A stretch of 35,113 bases of DNA from NCBI GenBank assembly GCA_030596265.1, contig JAUVKM010000001.1:1-35113 (forward strand), read 5' to 3'. A program made the translations under genes and the position numbers. Shown here piece by piece: positions 1 to 8,256 of the stretch. Source of the stretch: Candidatus Cloacimonadota bacterium (GTDB lineage: Bacteria; Cloacimonadota; Cloacimonadia; Cloacimonadales; TCS61). The first letter of the stretch is position 1. Each line of letters begins with the position of its first letter. A model generated the notes under the pieces. That model was not told the origin of the DNA, did no database searches, and worked only from the letters and a program-made list of their open reading frames with translations.

Positions 1-127
1 AATTATTATCATTTTGATAACCTGTATTAATCAGATTTATCATTAATATCAAATTATCCTTCAAGCTAAAAAGACATTTATACTCATAACTCTTTATTTA
101 TTAAGCATTTCTCTTCCCTTAGTTAAT

Positions 128-144
128 TTGGCACGACTTATGCT
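128..144 (+). promoter_or_regulatory. Putative sigma-54 (-24/-12) promoter
   Basis: TTGGCACGACTTATGCT matches the sigma-54 consensus TGGCAC-N5-TTGCW with one mismatch (A for the first T of the -12 box). The GG at 130-131 and GC at 142-143 are 12 bp apart, the spacing this factor requires. The predicted start near 155 leaves a short leader before the AAGGAGG at 166-172. Consensus matching is direct; use by RpoN is inferred because no rpoN or enhancer-binding gene is in the window. Confidence 0.6.
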
Positions 145-177
145 TATTTATGATGTCAGTTAAATAAGGAGGTGAAA

Positions 178-678
178 ATGAAAGTTTTAATATTTGTAAT
201 GGTTTTCTTAATTAGTTTAAATCTAACGGCGTTAGCCAATATTAGCTCACATAGTTCTAATACCAATCTCACAGAAAATATTTCCTATAAATTTTCTGTT
301 ATGGAAAAGAATAAGGCATATACGAAATCGATAAATACAAATTATTCTATTAAGCCAGGTGAGAAACTAAATGTTTATAATCTAAATGGGTCAATTAAAT
401 TTATTGGATGGAATAAGCATTATATTAAGATCACAGCAATTAAAAAAGTCTTTAAGAATTGTTGTGATTTAAATGATATTCACATGACGCTAAATACAAT
501 AAATGGATTAACTATAGAGACAATAAATAATTCCAATGATAGTCACGCCAAGATCGATTATATAATCAATATACCCAAAGATATCTTGATTGGAGAAATA
601 TTTACACGAGGAGATATTAAATTTAAAAATCTTCCGAATGATATTTTAAGCAATATTCGAAGATTATCAAATAGATAA
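178..678 (+). CDS. Small secreted protein, DUF4097-like adhesin fragment
   Basis: 166 aa. An N-terminal signal peptide is visible (KVLIFVMVFLISLNLTALA), so the product is exported. The segment LNVYNLNGSIKFIGWNKHYI followed by KITAIKK resembles the first repeat of DUF4097-type putative adhesin or auto-transporter-like beta-solenoid proteins, where an 'N-x-x-G-x-I-x-I-x-G-W' pattern repeats. Only about one and a half repeats are present, so the protein is shorter than most of that family and may be a truncated relative. I chose the ATG at 178 because AGGAGG ends at 172, five bases upstream; a GTG at 172 is in frame but overlaps that site. It stands alone behind a sigma-54-like promoter and is followed by a hairpin. 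The fold is a tentative assignment and the function is unknown. Confidence 0.6.
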   Translation: MKVLIFVMVFLISLNLTALANISSHSSNTNLTENISYKFSVMEKNKAYTKSINTNYSIKPGEKLNVYNLNGSIKFIGWNKHYIKITAIKKVFKNCCDLNDIHMTLNTINGLTIETINNSNDSHAKIDYIINIPKDILIGEIFTRGDIKFKNLPNDILSNIRRLSNR

Positions 679-711
679 ATTGCACCTATTCCTCCCTAGT
701 GCAAAAAAAAG

Positions 712-744
712 AATCCCTCTACATTCTGGATATGTGGAGGGATT
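712..744. terminator. Intergenic hairpin, probable terminator
   Basis: AATCCCTCTAC (712-722) pairs with GTGGAGGGATT (734-744), an 11-bp stem with one mismatch. An A-run lies just to its left (703-710), which would be a U-run for transcription on the minus strand. To the right the sequence is only moderately T-rich. It probably ends the 178-678 transcript; direction is uncertain. Confidence 0.5.
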
Positions 745-911
745 ACTTTATTAAACTAATTATTGTATAATTTTTCTTTTACCGATATTGATAACTTGTT
801 CTAACAAGCTCATTATTAGTTTCTAAAGTAGTTTAATAATACTTGGATTTCATATTAAACTTTACAGTATTTTATTACAATTATTTTGTTAATTTAATAT
901 TAGGAGAAATC

Positions 912-1622
912 ATGAGATATATAGGATTTTATATAATAATTATTTTAGCTGCAATTTTTATTATTTTTATCATTTTCCCAAACCTCAGTTTATATCGACA
1001 TCATGTAAGCTATAAACAATTTAATGTTTATGCTAACATTAAGATCAATGATGCAATCTACAGAATTTTAGATGATGTAGAAGAAAAACTAAAAACTTCT
1101 GAAATATATAATGATGATTTAAGCTATAAAATATTCATAAGTTCTGGATTCAAACCGTACTCAATATTCTGTCCTTCTCTAAAAGATGCTTTTGCAGCAA
1201 CTTATCCAATTATTAACAATATTTTTATATCTAAAACCGAAATTGAAAACAACCTTGTCCAAAGAAATGCAAGCGAAGATAATGAGCGATCACTTTCTAG
1301 TGTGATTACACATGAAGTAACACATAAGCTCATAGAAAATAACATCGGAATAAAAGCAAATAAAAGATTAGAAGTGTGGAAGAAAGAGGGATATTGTGAA
1401 TACATTTCGGTAGAGAGTACTTTGAATTTGAAAGCAGGAATTAAAAAAGTTTATAAGGGATCAAATTCATTCTCTCCTGCTTTTAGTTACTTAAAATACA
1501 GAATTTTAGTCACGTATTTAATGGATGTGAAAGGACATTCATTTCAATCTTTAGTCGAAACTAAATTTGATACTAGTCAATTAGAAAAAGAGTTATTAAA
1601 TTACATAAATAAATATTATTAG
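912..1622 (+). CDS. Membrane-anchored zinc metalloprotease-like protein (HEXXH)
   Basis: 236 aa from ATG 912, which follows AGGAG at 902-906; an in-frame upstream start at 843 has no such site. The N-terminus (MRYIGFYIIIILAAIFIIF) is one transmembrane segment, so the rest probably sits outside the cytoplasmic membrane. HEVTH at about residues 154-158 (within VITHEVTH) is the zinc-binding HEXXH motif, and WKKEGYCEYIS about 25 residues later gives a downstream glutamate in the 'W-x-x-E-G-x-x-E-Y' arrangement of gluzincin proteases such as M1-like families. About 236 aa is small for such a peptidase. Substrate unknown. It stands alone between a hairpin and the acyl-CoA synthetase operon. Zinc-protease fold likely; activity inferred. 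Confidence 0.6.
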   Translation: MRYIGFYIIIILAAIFIIFIIFPNLSLYRHHVSYKQFNVYANIKINDAIYRILDDVEEKLKTSEIYNDDLSYKIFISSGFKPYSIFCPSLKDAFAATYPIINNIFISKTEIENNLVQRNASEDNERSLSSVITHEVTHKLIENNIGIKANKRLEVWKKEGYCEYISVESTLNLKAGIKKVYKGSNSFSPAFSYLKYRILVTYLMDVKGHSFQSLVETKFDTSQLEKELLNYINKYY

Positions 1623-1707
1623 TAAATGTTAATAAAAACAACTTGCTTAGTTTTAAAAGAATTATTTTTTTTGTTGAGTGAGATATTGTGATTAAAGGAG
1701 ATTTATT

Positions 1708-3357
1708 ATGATTAAAAAAAATCTGGTTTCTATATTTGAAGAAAGCTTAAAGCAACATTGGATACTTCCTGCTTTCACAAATTATAAAGAGGAAGACCAT
1801 AGCTATGCACAGGTTGCAGATCAAATAATTTATCTACATTATTTCTTTGAAAAATGCGGTTTGAAAAGCGAAGAAAAAGTCGCTTTACTCGGGAAGAATA
1901 CTGTTAATTGGGCTATTACATATTTGGCAGTAGTAACTTATGGTGCCGTTATTGTACCTATTCTTCCAGATTTTAAACCGGCCGATGTTCATCATATTGT
2001 AAATCATTCCGAATCTAAGTTGCTATTTGTAGCGGATGACATTTATGAAGACTTGGATGAATCTAATATGCTGGAATTGGAAACCATTATTTCACTTAAG
2101 AATTTTTCTCTCCTTTTTGGAAAAAAGAAAAATGCAAAGGAAATAATAGAAGAATCTAAAATAAAATACCTAGAAAGATATGAAGGGAACTTATCACCAG
2201 AAAAAATCAACTTCAAAGAAATTGCAAATAAAGAACTTGCAGCTATCATTTATACTTCCGGTACAACAGGATTTTCTAAAGGCGTAATGTTGCCACACAA
2301 TAGTCTGATCTCAAACATCGTTTTTGCTCAAGAATATATATCCTTAGAACCCGGTGATACTATTGTTTCTTTCCTGCCAATTGCACATGTTTTTGGGTGT
2401 GTATTTGAGTTTCTCTATCCATTTGCCAGCGGTTGTCATATAACCTTCTTGGGTAAAACACCTTCTCCAAAAGTTCTAATCAAAGCCTTCGGAGAAATTC
2501 ATCCACGGCTTATTTTATCTGTTCCTCTTGTAATCGAAAAAATCTACAAAAAGCAGGTTAAACCAAAACTTGATAAATCAACTATAAAATTTCTTATGAA
2601 AATTCCAATGATGAGAAAGAAAATTTATGCTAAAGTGAATACAACATTAACAGAAGTCTTTGGTGGAAATTTCCGTGAAATTGTTTTAGGTGGAGCAGCT
2701 TTGAACGAGGAAGTCGAACAATTTTTACGAGCAATAAAATTTCGTTACACTGTTGGTTATGGTATGACGGAATGTGGTCCACTCATCAGTTATGCCGGTT
2801 GGAAAAACTTTAAAACCGGTTCTTGTGGTCGGGTTGTAAATAATATGAAAGCCAAAATCGATTCGGATGACCCTGAAAATTCGATTGGTGAAATCCTGGT
2901 GAAAGGCGAAAATGTAATGTACGGTTACTACAAGAATTCAGAAGCCACAAAAAAAGCCATTGATGAAGACGGTTGGCTTCATACAGGTGATCTGGGAGTA
3001 ATGGATAAAGACAATTTCATCTTTATCAAAGGTAGAAGCAAAAGCATGATATTAGGTCCTTCCGGGAAAAATATCTATCCGGAAGAACTGGAAGCAAGAT
3101 TGAATAATCTGTCCTGTGTTCAGGAATCAATTGTGATCTTCAAAGATAATAAACTGATCGCACTCGTTTATCCCGATATGGAAACAGTTGATGCCAATGA
3201 ACTCAGTGAAAAAGATTTGGAAATGATCATGGAGGAAAATAAAACGATGATGAACAACATGTTTCCTGCCTATATGGCAATTAACAAAATCGAGATATAC
3301 CCTGAGGAATTTGAGAAAACACCAAAAAGAAGCATTAAGAGATTCCTCTATTCATAA
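1708..3357 (+). CDS. Long-chain acyl-CoA synthetase / AMP-binding enzyme
   Basis: 549 aa, full length for the short FadD15-like bacterial long-chain acyl-CoA synthetases of the ANL superfamily, which activate fatty acids with ATP to acyl-AMP and then acyl-CoA. Visible motifs are the P-loop-like IIYTSGTTGFSKGVMLPH (residues ~183-200), the A5 motif YGMTECGP (~352), GWLHTGDLG (~429), and the hinge and C-terminal lysine region KGRSKSMILGPSGKNIYPEE. No signal peptide or membrane segment, so it is cytosolic or peripheral. AAAGGAG lies just upstream of the ATG. The next gene starts 11 bases after the stop and the one after it 3 bases on, so the three probably form an operon. Exact chain-length preference cannot be read from sequence. 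Confidence 0.93.
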   Translation: MIKKNLVSIFEESLKQHWILPAFTNYKEEDHSYAQVADQIIYLHYFFEKCGLKSEEKVALLGKNTVNWAITYLAVVTYGAVIVPILPDFKPADVHHIVNHSESKLLFVADDIYEDLDESNMLELETIISLKNFSLLFGKKKNAKEIIEESKIKYLERYEGNLSPEKINFKEIANKELAAIIYTSGTTGFSKGVMLPHNSLISNIVFAQEYISLEPGDTIVSFLPIAHVFGCVFEFLYPFASGCHITFLGKTPSPKVLIKAFGEIHPRLILSVPLVIEKIYKKQVKPKLDKSTIKFLMKIPMMRKKIYAKVNTTLTEVFGGNFREIVLGGAALNEEVEQFLRAIKFRYTVGYGMTECGPLISYAGWKNFKTGSCGRVVNNMKAKIDSDDPENSIGEILVKGENVMYGYYKNSEATKKAIDEDGWLHTGDLGVMDKDNFIFIKGRSKSMILGPSGKNIYPEELEARLNNLSCVQESIVIFKDNKLIALVYPDMETVDANELSEKDLEMIMEENKTMMNNMFPAYMAINKIEIYPEEFEKTPKRSIKRFLYS

Positions 3358-3368
3358 AAGGAGATTAG

Positions 3369-4010
3369 ATGAAAAAATTTGTAGTTATAATATTTCTGAT
3401 TGGTATTTTAACTTTCATAGGTTATTCCTTCCTGCAACGACCTGTTGTTTCTGAAGAAGATTTTACAACAATATATACTTCACATAACCCTGAGCAGAGT
3501 CCACTTTTTGATCACAGCATTATATCAGTTAATTTAAAGGGACTGGATGCAGCATTAGAATCAATTGCACAATATAAGATTTCGGCTGTTATACTAAGTA
3601 AAAAGAGATATGCATCTGATTGGACATCGATCATTTCACCTCTGGATCTTGCATTGGGCTGGGGTGATGTTGCTAAACCGGAAAATCTTGAACACATTGA
3701 AGTAAGACAAACCATGCGCTGGTACAGGTACAAATTTGATAACGAATGTGCAATTACTCAAAATTATATTTCCACACATTCTTCTAATCACCATATAATA
3801 CCGGCGAATGACAATATTCGCAAAGCAGTATTATTTGCTAAAAAAAATGATTCAATTGTTCTAGAGGGTTATCTTGTAAATGTGTCTGGGAAATATAAAA
3901 ATGGGAATGTTGTTTGGAGATCAAGTAAAACAAGAACCGATACAGGAAATGGTTCCTGTGAGATCATGTATGTAACAAGCGTAAAACTTAATACGAATAT
4001 TTATAGATAG
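3369..4010 (+). CDS. Conserved membrane-anchored protein of unknown function
   Basis: 213 aa. One hydrophobic segment at residues 4-22 (FVVIIFLIGILTFIGYSFL) anchors it or acts as an uncleaved signal. The body has a string of motifs that look strongly conserved: LALGWGDVA (~96), a following RWYRYKF, then STHSSNHHIIPAN (~136-148) and RTDTGNGSCEIMYVTS near the C-terminus. I have seen this composition in unnamed bacterial families but cannot attach a biochemical role. Histidines and the single late cysteine could bind metal; that is a guess. An AAAAGGAGATTAG leader gives a strong ribosome-binding site, and the gene lies between the acyl-CoA synthetase and phosphodiesterase genes in one apparent operon. 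Confidence 0.75.
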   Translation: MKKFVVIIFLIGILTFIGYSFLQRPVVSEEDFTTIYTSHNPEQSPLFDHSIISVNLKGLDAALESIAQYKISAVILSKKRYASDWTSIISPLDLALGWGDVAKPENLEHIEVRQTMRWYRYKFDNECAITQNYISTHSSNHHIIPANDNIRKAVLFAKKNDSIVLEGYLVNVSGKYKNGNVVWRSSKTRTDTGNGSCEIMYVTSVKLNTNIYR

Positions 4011-4013
4011 AAT

Positions 4014-5192
4014 ATGAATATTATTTATCCTGATTATAAGAACTCGATCGTAAATCTGGTTTCATCAATTTTAGAAGCTTATGATGTTAAAACCAATCAC
4101 CCACCTTTGAAACAACTTGATACAAAAACACTTAAAATGAAAAAGAACATCATTTTTTTTATTCTTGATGGCTTTGGAATGAACTTACTCAATAAATTTT
4201 CTACTTCAACTAAATTCCTTAACAAGAATCTCATCTCCCCTATTACATCGGTGTTTCCATCTACAACGAGTGCTGCAATAACAAGCATTATTAGTGGAAA
4301 AACTCCTTGGGAGCATGGAGCTATTGGCTGGACATTATATTTTAAAGAATTTGCAAAGAACATAGATTACCTTCCAAACTGGGATTCGATTACTTATAAA
4401 ACACAAAATGCTAAAAAATATAACGTTATAGATTATGTAGGAGCAGACAACATCTTCAATAAAATATCAGCTACAAATCCCAATGTCCAACAATTCTATC
4501 TTACACATAAAGAACTGAGTCAAAGTTCAAATATTATTAGAAATTCCGGTTCAGCCGAGATCATACCATATTCTGATCACGAACATCTTTTTAAGAAAAT
4601 AAATAAATTAATTTCAAATGGGAACTCAGGCAGAAAACTCATTTTTGCTTATTCATCTTCACCGGACGGTATTGAGCATCACCACGGGGTGTATGCAAAG
4701 GAGGTTGAAAATTTTATCAGGGAAATTGATTCTGCCATTGAAGAATTGAATTCAAAATTAGCTGGGACCAATACAACAATTCTAATTACAGCCGATCATG
4801 GTTTGATTGATGTTGATAATTATTATTATACTAATGAAGATGAAAAACTTTTCGACAGCATGATCATGCCTACATTCCCTGAACCAAGATTTATTAGTTT
4901 CTTTGTTAAGAAACATAAAATGAAACAGTTTGAAAAAGCATTCCAAAAATATGAAGAAAAATTTCTGCTCTTTGATCGCAAAGAATTTCTAAAACACAAA
5001 TTTCTCGGCAAAGGTGAAATGCATCCAAAAATTGATGATTTCATTGGTGATTACATGGCAATTGCTATTTCCGATTCTGCTATGAAATCAATCTATATGC
5101 AAAATGGAAAATGGAAAAAAGAATTTTATGCACATCATGCCGGACTCACAGAAGATGAAATGCTTGTTCCGCTAATAAAAATTGATACTTAA
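4014..5192 (+). CDS. Type I phosphodiesterase / nucleotide pyrophosphatase family protein
   Basis: 392 aa, alkaline-phosphatase superfamily. The first metal site is FFILDGFGMN (residues ~45-54). The nucleophile region is SVFPSTTSAAITSIISG, with the Thr in PSTT as the expected nucleophile. Later metal ligands are SSPDGIEHHHGVY (~218-230) and LITADHGLID (~257-266). No signal peptide, so it is predicted cytosolic. Family members hydrolyse phosphodiester or pyrophosphate bonds in nucleotides or phospho-alcohols; the substrate here is not evident. Start ATG 4014 lies 3 bases after the preceding stop with no good ribosome-binding site of its own, which suggests translational coupling. Co-occurrence with an acyl-CoA synthetase hints at lipid-related phosphoester turnover, but this is inference. 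Confidence 0.88.
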   Translation: MNIIYPDYKNSIVNLVSSILEAYDVKTNHPPLKQLDTKTLKMKKNIIFFILDGFGMNLLNKFSTSTKFLNKNLISPITSVFPSTTSAAITSIISGKTPWEHGAIGWTLYFKEFAKNIDYLPNWDSITYKTQNAKKYNVIDYVGADNIFNKISATNPNVQQFYLTHKELSQSSNIIRNSGSAEIIPYSDHEHLFKKINKLISNGNSGRKLIFAYSSSPDGIEHHHGVYAKEVENFIREIDSAIEELNSKLAGTNTTILITADHGLIDVDNYYYTNEDEKLFDSMIMPTFPEPRFISFFVKKHKMKQFEKAFQKYEEKFLLFDRKEFLKHKFLGKGEMHPKIDDFIGDYMAIAISDSAMKSIYMQNGKWKKEFYAHHAGLTEDEMLVPLIKIDT

Positions 5193-5229
5193 TCTTAAGA
5201 AATACCAATTGTTAAGGTAACAAATTATT

Positions 5230-6144
5230 TTGGAAAATAAGGATATTAAAAGTATTGCAAATCAAAATAAAGCTTACATATTTGCTGCAATCGCTGTGCT
5301 ATTCTGGTCAACAGCCTCTACATCTTTTAAAATAACTTTAAGATATTTAAACACAATCGAGATGCTATTTTATTCTTCTCTATTTGCATCTATTGCATTG
5401 TTTATTATAATTCTTTTCCAAAGAAAAACTAAGAAAATCTTCAAAACAGAAAGAAAAGAAATATTAAATTCTGCCATTTTAGGTTTCATGAATCCGTTTT
5501 TCTACTATATTATCCTTTTCAAAGCTTATACTTTACTTCCTGCACAAATCGCACAACCATTAAATTTCATATGGCCTATCATGATCGTCATTCTATCCAT
5601 ACCCTTACTTAAGCAGAAGATCCCTCTAAAAAGTTTACTTGCAATATTCATCAGTTTCTTTGGTGTTTTATTGATCTCAACAAAAGGGAGACTATTCAAC
5701 CTAAGGATTGATGAACCTTACGGAGTTTTCCTGGCACTTGCAAGTTCAATTATCTGGGCACTTTTCTTCATTATTAATGTAAGAAATACAAAAGATGAAG
5801 TCATCAGACTTTTTTTAAGTTTTACTTTCGGTTGTATCTACACATTTATACTGCTCTACCCGAATATTTCAATGCCTCCACTTTTCGGAATACTTGGTGC
5901 GATATATATTGGTTTATTTGAAATGGGTATAACATTTGTGATTTGGATAAAAGCCTTGAAATACTCACGTACAACTGCACAAGTTAACAATCTGATATAT
6001 CTCACACCTTTCCTGTCTCTGGTCGTCATACGGATTGTTATCAAAGAAAAGATATTACTCTCAAGTATTTTCGGAATTATATTTATCATCTGTGGAATTA
6101 TTCTGCAAAAAAGAATCGGAGACAAACACATTGTGATTAATTGA
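5230..6144 (+). CDS. EamA/DMT-family inner-membrane transporter
   Basis: 304 aa with about ten hydrophobic segments arranged as two EamA-like halves of five, the normal size and layout of drug/metabolite transporters. The first half contains AIAVLFWSTASTSFKITLRY, the typical 'LFWG(S)' start of EamA domain 1, and ALLPAQIAQPLNFIWPI-like helix 4 features (LLPAQIAQPLNFIWP). The second half begins at LALASSIIWALFFIINVR (~170). The start is a TTG at 5230 and is less certain than the frame; no strong ribosome-binding site is close. Transport substrate unknown (families include amino-acid and metabolite exporters). It follows the phosphodiesterase by 37 bases and may be cotranscribed. Confidence 0.88.
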   Translation: MENKDIKSIANQNKAYIFAAIAVLFWSTASTSFKITLRYLNTIEMLFYSSLFASIALFIIILFQRKTKKIFKTERKEILNSAILGFMNPFFYYIILFKAYTLLPAQIAQPLNFIWPIMIVILSIPLLKQKIPLKSLLAIFISFFGVLLISTKGRLFNLRIDEPYGVFLALASSIIWALFFIINVRNTKDEVIRLFLSFTFGCIYTFILLYPNISMPPLFGILGAIYIGLFEMGITFVIWIKALKYSRTTAQVNNLIYLTPFLSLVVIRIVIKEKILLSSIFGIIFIICGIILQKRIGDKHIVIN

Positions 6145-6385
6145 TACTTCCAAAGTAATTAAAGAAAGCAGATGTCGTTATGAACTACATCTGAAATTAA
6201 GAAAATCATTAGTATTAAATACTTTGACATATAAGAACTAAATCTCTTTCATTATGTCTAAAATAAAATTGTATTAGGGATAATAAATAGAAATGAACTC
6301 ATAGTGTGGATAATATAAATTTATGTACTTGACAATTTGAGCTTTAATTTAAGTTTTTATTAATAAATAAAAAATAGGAGGAAAA

Positions 6386-7435
6386 ATGAAAAAGATTGTT
6401 TTATTAAGTTTATTTGTTTTGTCATTGTTGTTGTTCACGGGTTGTTTTGAAACAACTAGTCCAGATGAATCAGAAGAAACATCGTTAATTGTGGAGACTT
6501 CACCTCCCGGTGCATCTGTTTATATTGATGGAGCTTATACAGGATATATAACACCTGTAACAATTACAGAGATTTTGCCGGGCAATCATTATGTGAGAAT
6601 TTATAAAGATGGTTATAATGAAGTTATTCATTACATTACTATTGTAGAAGAAGAAGCATATACAATCATTGAAAATCTTACCGCTCCTGTTCCACCATAT
6701 CCTGTATTCACTATTGATAATCCATATAATGGAGAGCATTTCGTGGATAATGTAATTAGTATTGCTGGTTATGTTGAACTAGATACGGGAAATCCTTACA
6801 CTGGTGATAATGCAATTCTGTCCATCAATGGAGTTGACTCTGAAATCTACGTTAGTAGCGGATATTTTAATCAAACTATTTCAATTGCTGCAGGAGAGAA
6901 TGCACTTCAAATGAGAGCAAACGGTCCTCAAGGTGATACTGGTGTAAGTGATGTCATTATTGTATATGGTGATTTTGAAGCACCCGAAATTGAAGTTGTT
7001 CTTTGGTGGAATACACCTACTTCTGATATTGACCTGCATGCATGGAACCCAGCCGGAGAATGGTGTTATTATGCCAATCCTGTAATTTCTGACGGATACC
7101 TTGATATCGATGATACTGAAGGGTATGGACCGGAAACATTTGCTGTGGAAACTGCTAATGTGGGTGTATATACAATACAGGTAAACTGCTATTCACTTGA
7201 TTCAGATCTGTATTCAGATGCATCAATTCAGGTATTCTTCGATGGTGTTTTACAACAAACATTCGGACCACATCACTTCATAGTAGATGATTATAATGGT
7301 TCAGATCCTGCTGCCTGGTGGGAAGTATGTACTATCACTGTGGAAAATGGCCGATGTGTAATAGGTAATCAAAAGCCAACTCAGTTAGTGAGAGAAAAAA
7401 TCGAATTCGATAAGGTTAATCTTCCAAAGAAATAG
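6386..7435 (+). CDS. PEGA-domain / YfaP (DUF2135)-like lipoprotein
   Basis: 349 aa. The N-terminus is a lipoprotein signal with lipobox LFTGC (Cys 20), so it is probably anchored in a membrane facing the periplasm or surface. Residues ~34-90 are a PEGA domain: ETSPPGASVYIDGAYTGYIT followed by PVTITEILPGNHYVRIYKDGY. Residues ~110-190 look like an Ig-like 'Glucodextranase B/big' module (FTIDNPYNGEHFVDNVISI). Residues ~200-315 match the YfaP/DUF2135 style (LWWNTPTSDIDLHAWNPAGE, then GYGPETFAVE and VGVYTIQVNCY). PEGA domains are surface-layer-like beta folds and YfaP proteins are secreted; no enzymatic residues are evident. Strong AGGAGG ribosome-binding site (6376-6381) and a good terminator downstream make it a monocistronic unit. 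Confidence 0.85.
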   Translation: MKKIVLLSLFVLSLLLFTGCFETTSPDESEETSLIVETSPPGASVYIDGAYTGYITPVTITEILPGNHYVRIYKDGYNEVIHYITIVEEEAYTIIENLTAPVPPYPVFTIDNPYNGEHFVDNVISIAGYVELDTGNPYTGDNAILSINGVDSEIYVSSGYFNQTISIAAGENALQMRANGPQGDTGVSDVIIVYGDFEAPEIEVVLWWNTPTSDIDLHAWNPAGEWCYYANPVISDGYLDIDDTEGYGPETFAVETANVGVYTIQVNCYSLDSDLYSDASIQVFFDGVLQQTFGPHHFIVDDYNGSDPAAWWEVCTITVENGRCVIGNQKPTQLVREKIEFDKVNLPKK

Positions 7436-7460
7436 TATCTTCTGGAAGCTTGATTATTAT

Positions 7461-7491
7461 AACTGGCAGGTGTTTTCATCTGCCAGTTTTT
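7461..7491 (+). terminator. Rho-independent terminator after the PEGA lipoprotein
   Basis: AACTGGCAG (7461-7469) pairs perfectly with CTGCCAGTT (7480-7488) around a 10-base loop and runs into TTTTTATAT. It lies 26 bases after the lipoprotein stop. Confidence 0.88.
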
Positions 7492-7596
7492 ATATATACT
7501 TTTTTTACTTAACCCTTAATTATATTAAATAATTTGACATATATCATCAGAATCTCTTTCCTTGAAAAGAAACAGTAAGTGCATTGGAGATAAGTA

Positions 7597-8019
7597 ATGG
7601 GAATGCAACAAATATTACTCATTATATTAAGTGTTATTATCATATCCATTTCGATCGTAGGTGCTGTCGGTTTATTTAGACTACGTGCAGAGAAAGCTAA
7701 TAGAGCTGCTATCATTTTAGATATGCACGAAATGGCTATGAAATCAATTGCTTATTTTAAAACTCCTGCCAATATGGGTGGTGGTGATGGAAGTTGGAAC
7801 CCTGCAGGATTTTATGTATGGAGCGGATATCCTATCTCAGATGATGAAAGATATTTGGAAACCAACAATGGCAGGATTTTAATAAGTGAACGAAACAATG
7901 GTAGATTACTTATAAAAGGATGGGGGACCGAACTAGGATATGATGAAGAAAATGCAATAAGAGCCCAATTAATACTTAGTGGAACAACCGGTGAAATGAC
8001 GTTTACACTTCTTAATTAA
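7597..8019 (+). CDS. Pilin-like single-span membrane protein
   Basis: 140 aa. The first ~28 residues (MGMQQILLIILSVIIISISI then VGAVGLF) form a hydrophobic helix without a preceding charged leader. After it comes RLRAEKANRAAIILDMHEMAMK, an amphipathic helix, and a glycine-rich linker NMGGGDGSW followed by a predicted beta domain ending LSGTTGEMTFTLLN. This layout recalls type IV pilin-like or pseudopilin proteins of FCB-group bacteria that lack a classical prepilin cleavage site. Function unknown; assembly as a pilin is inferred from shape only. GGAG at 7586-7589 supports the ATG at 7597. Its stop lies 14 bases before the proposed left end of the transposon. Confidence 0.65.
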   Translation: MGMQQILLIILSVIIISISIVGAVGLFRLRAEKANRAAIILDMHEMAMKSIAYFKTPANMGGGDGSWNPAGFYVWSGYPISDDERYLETNNGRILISERNNGRLLIKGWGTELGYDEENAIRAQLILSGTTGEMTFTLLN

Positions 8020-8033
8020 TTCAAATATGGGGG

Positions 8034-8243
8034 TGCAAGAGGTTTGGCATAAACTAAAAAGTAAAAAAAATAGGGCTAACTAATTAAAAGATTAAAGAGT
8101 TACGAGAATTTGAACTCCAAAAACAGGTTTGGCATTTATGGGAATTAATGGGAATTATTGCAACAATTTTGGCATTTTTCGGGATTAATCGAAAGTTGCA
8201 GGGGTTTGGCATTTCTGAATGAATTGTTGCAGCAGTTTGGCAT
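8034..8243 (+). repeat. Left transposon end: five tandem transposase-binding-like boxes
   Basis: Five boxes ending in TTTGGCAT, all in the same inward orientation: 8034-8050 (TGCAAGAGGTTTGGCAT), 8119-8135 (degenerate before the core), 8158-8175 (TTGCAACAATTTTGGCAT), 8196-8212 (TTGCAGGGGTTTGGCAT) and 8227-8243 (TTGCAGCAGTTTGGCAT). The spacing is irregular (about 85, 40, 37 and 31 bp), as in Mu and Tn7 ends. The last box stops 13 bases before the stop codon of the convergent-facing beta-helix gene. There is no gene in 8020-8256. Confidence 0.75.
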
Positions 8244-8256
8244 TTTTATAACTGCA

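Noticed and set aside
8034..8243. A CRISPR-like or satellite array
   Set aside because: Irregular spacing, one orientation and an inverted partner set at 33.4 kb fit transposon ends.
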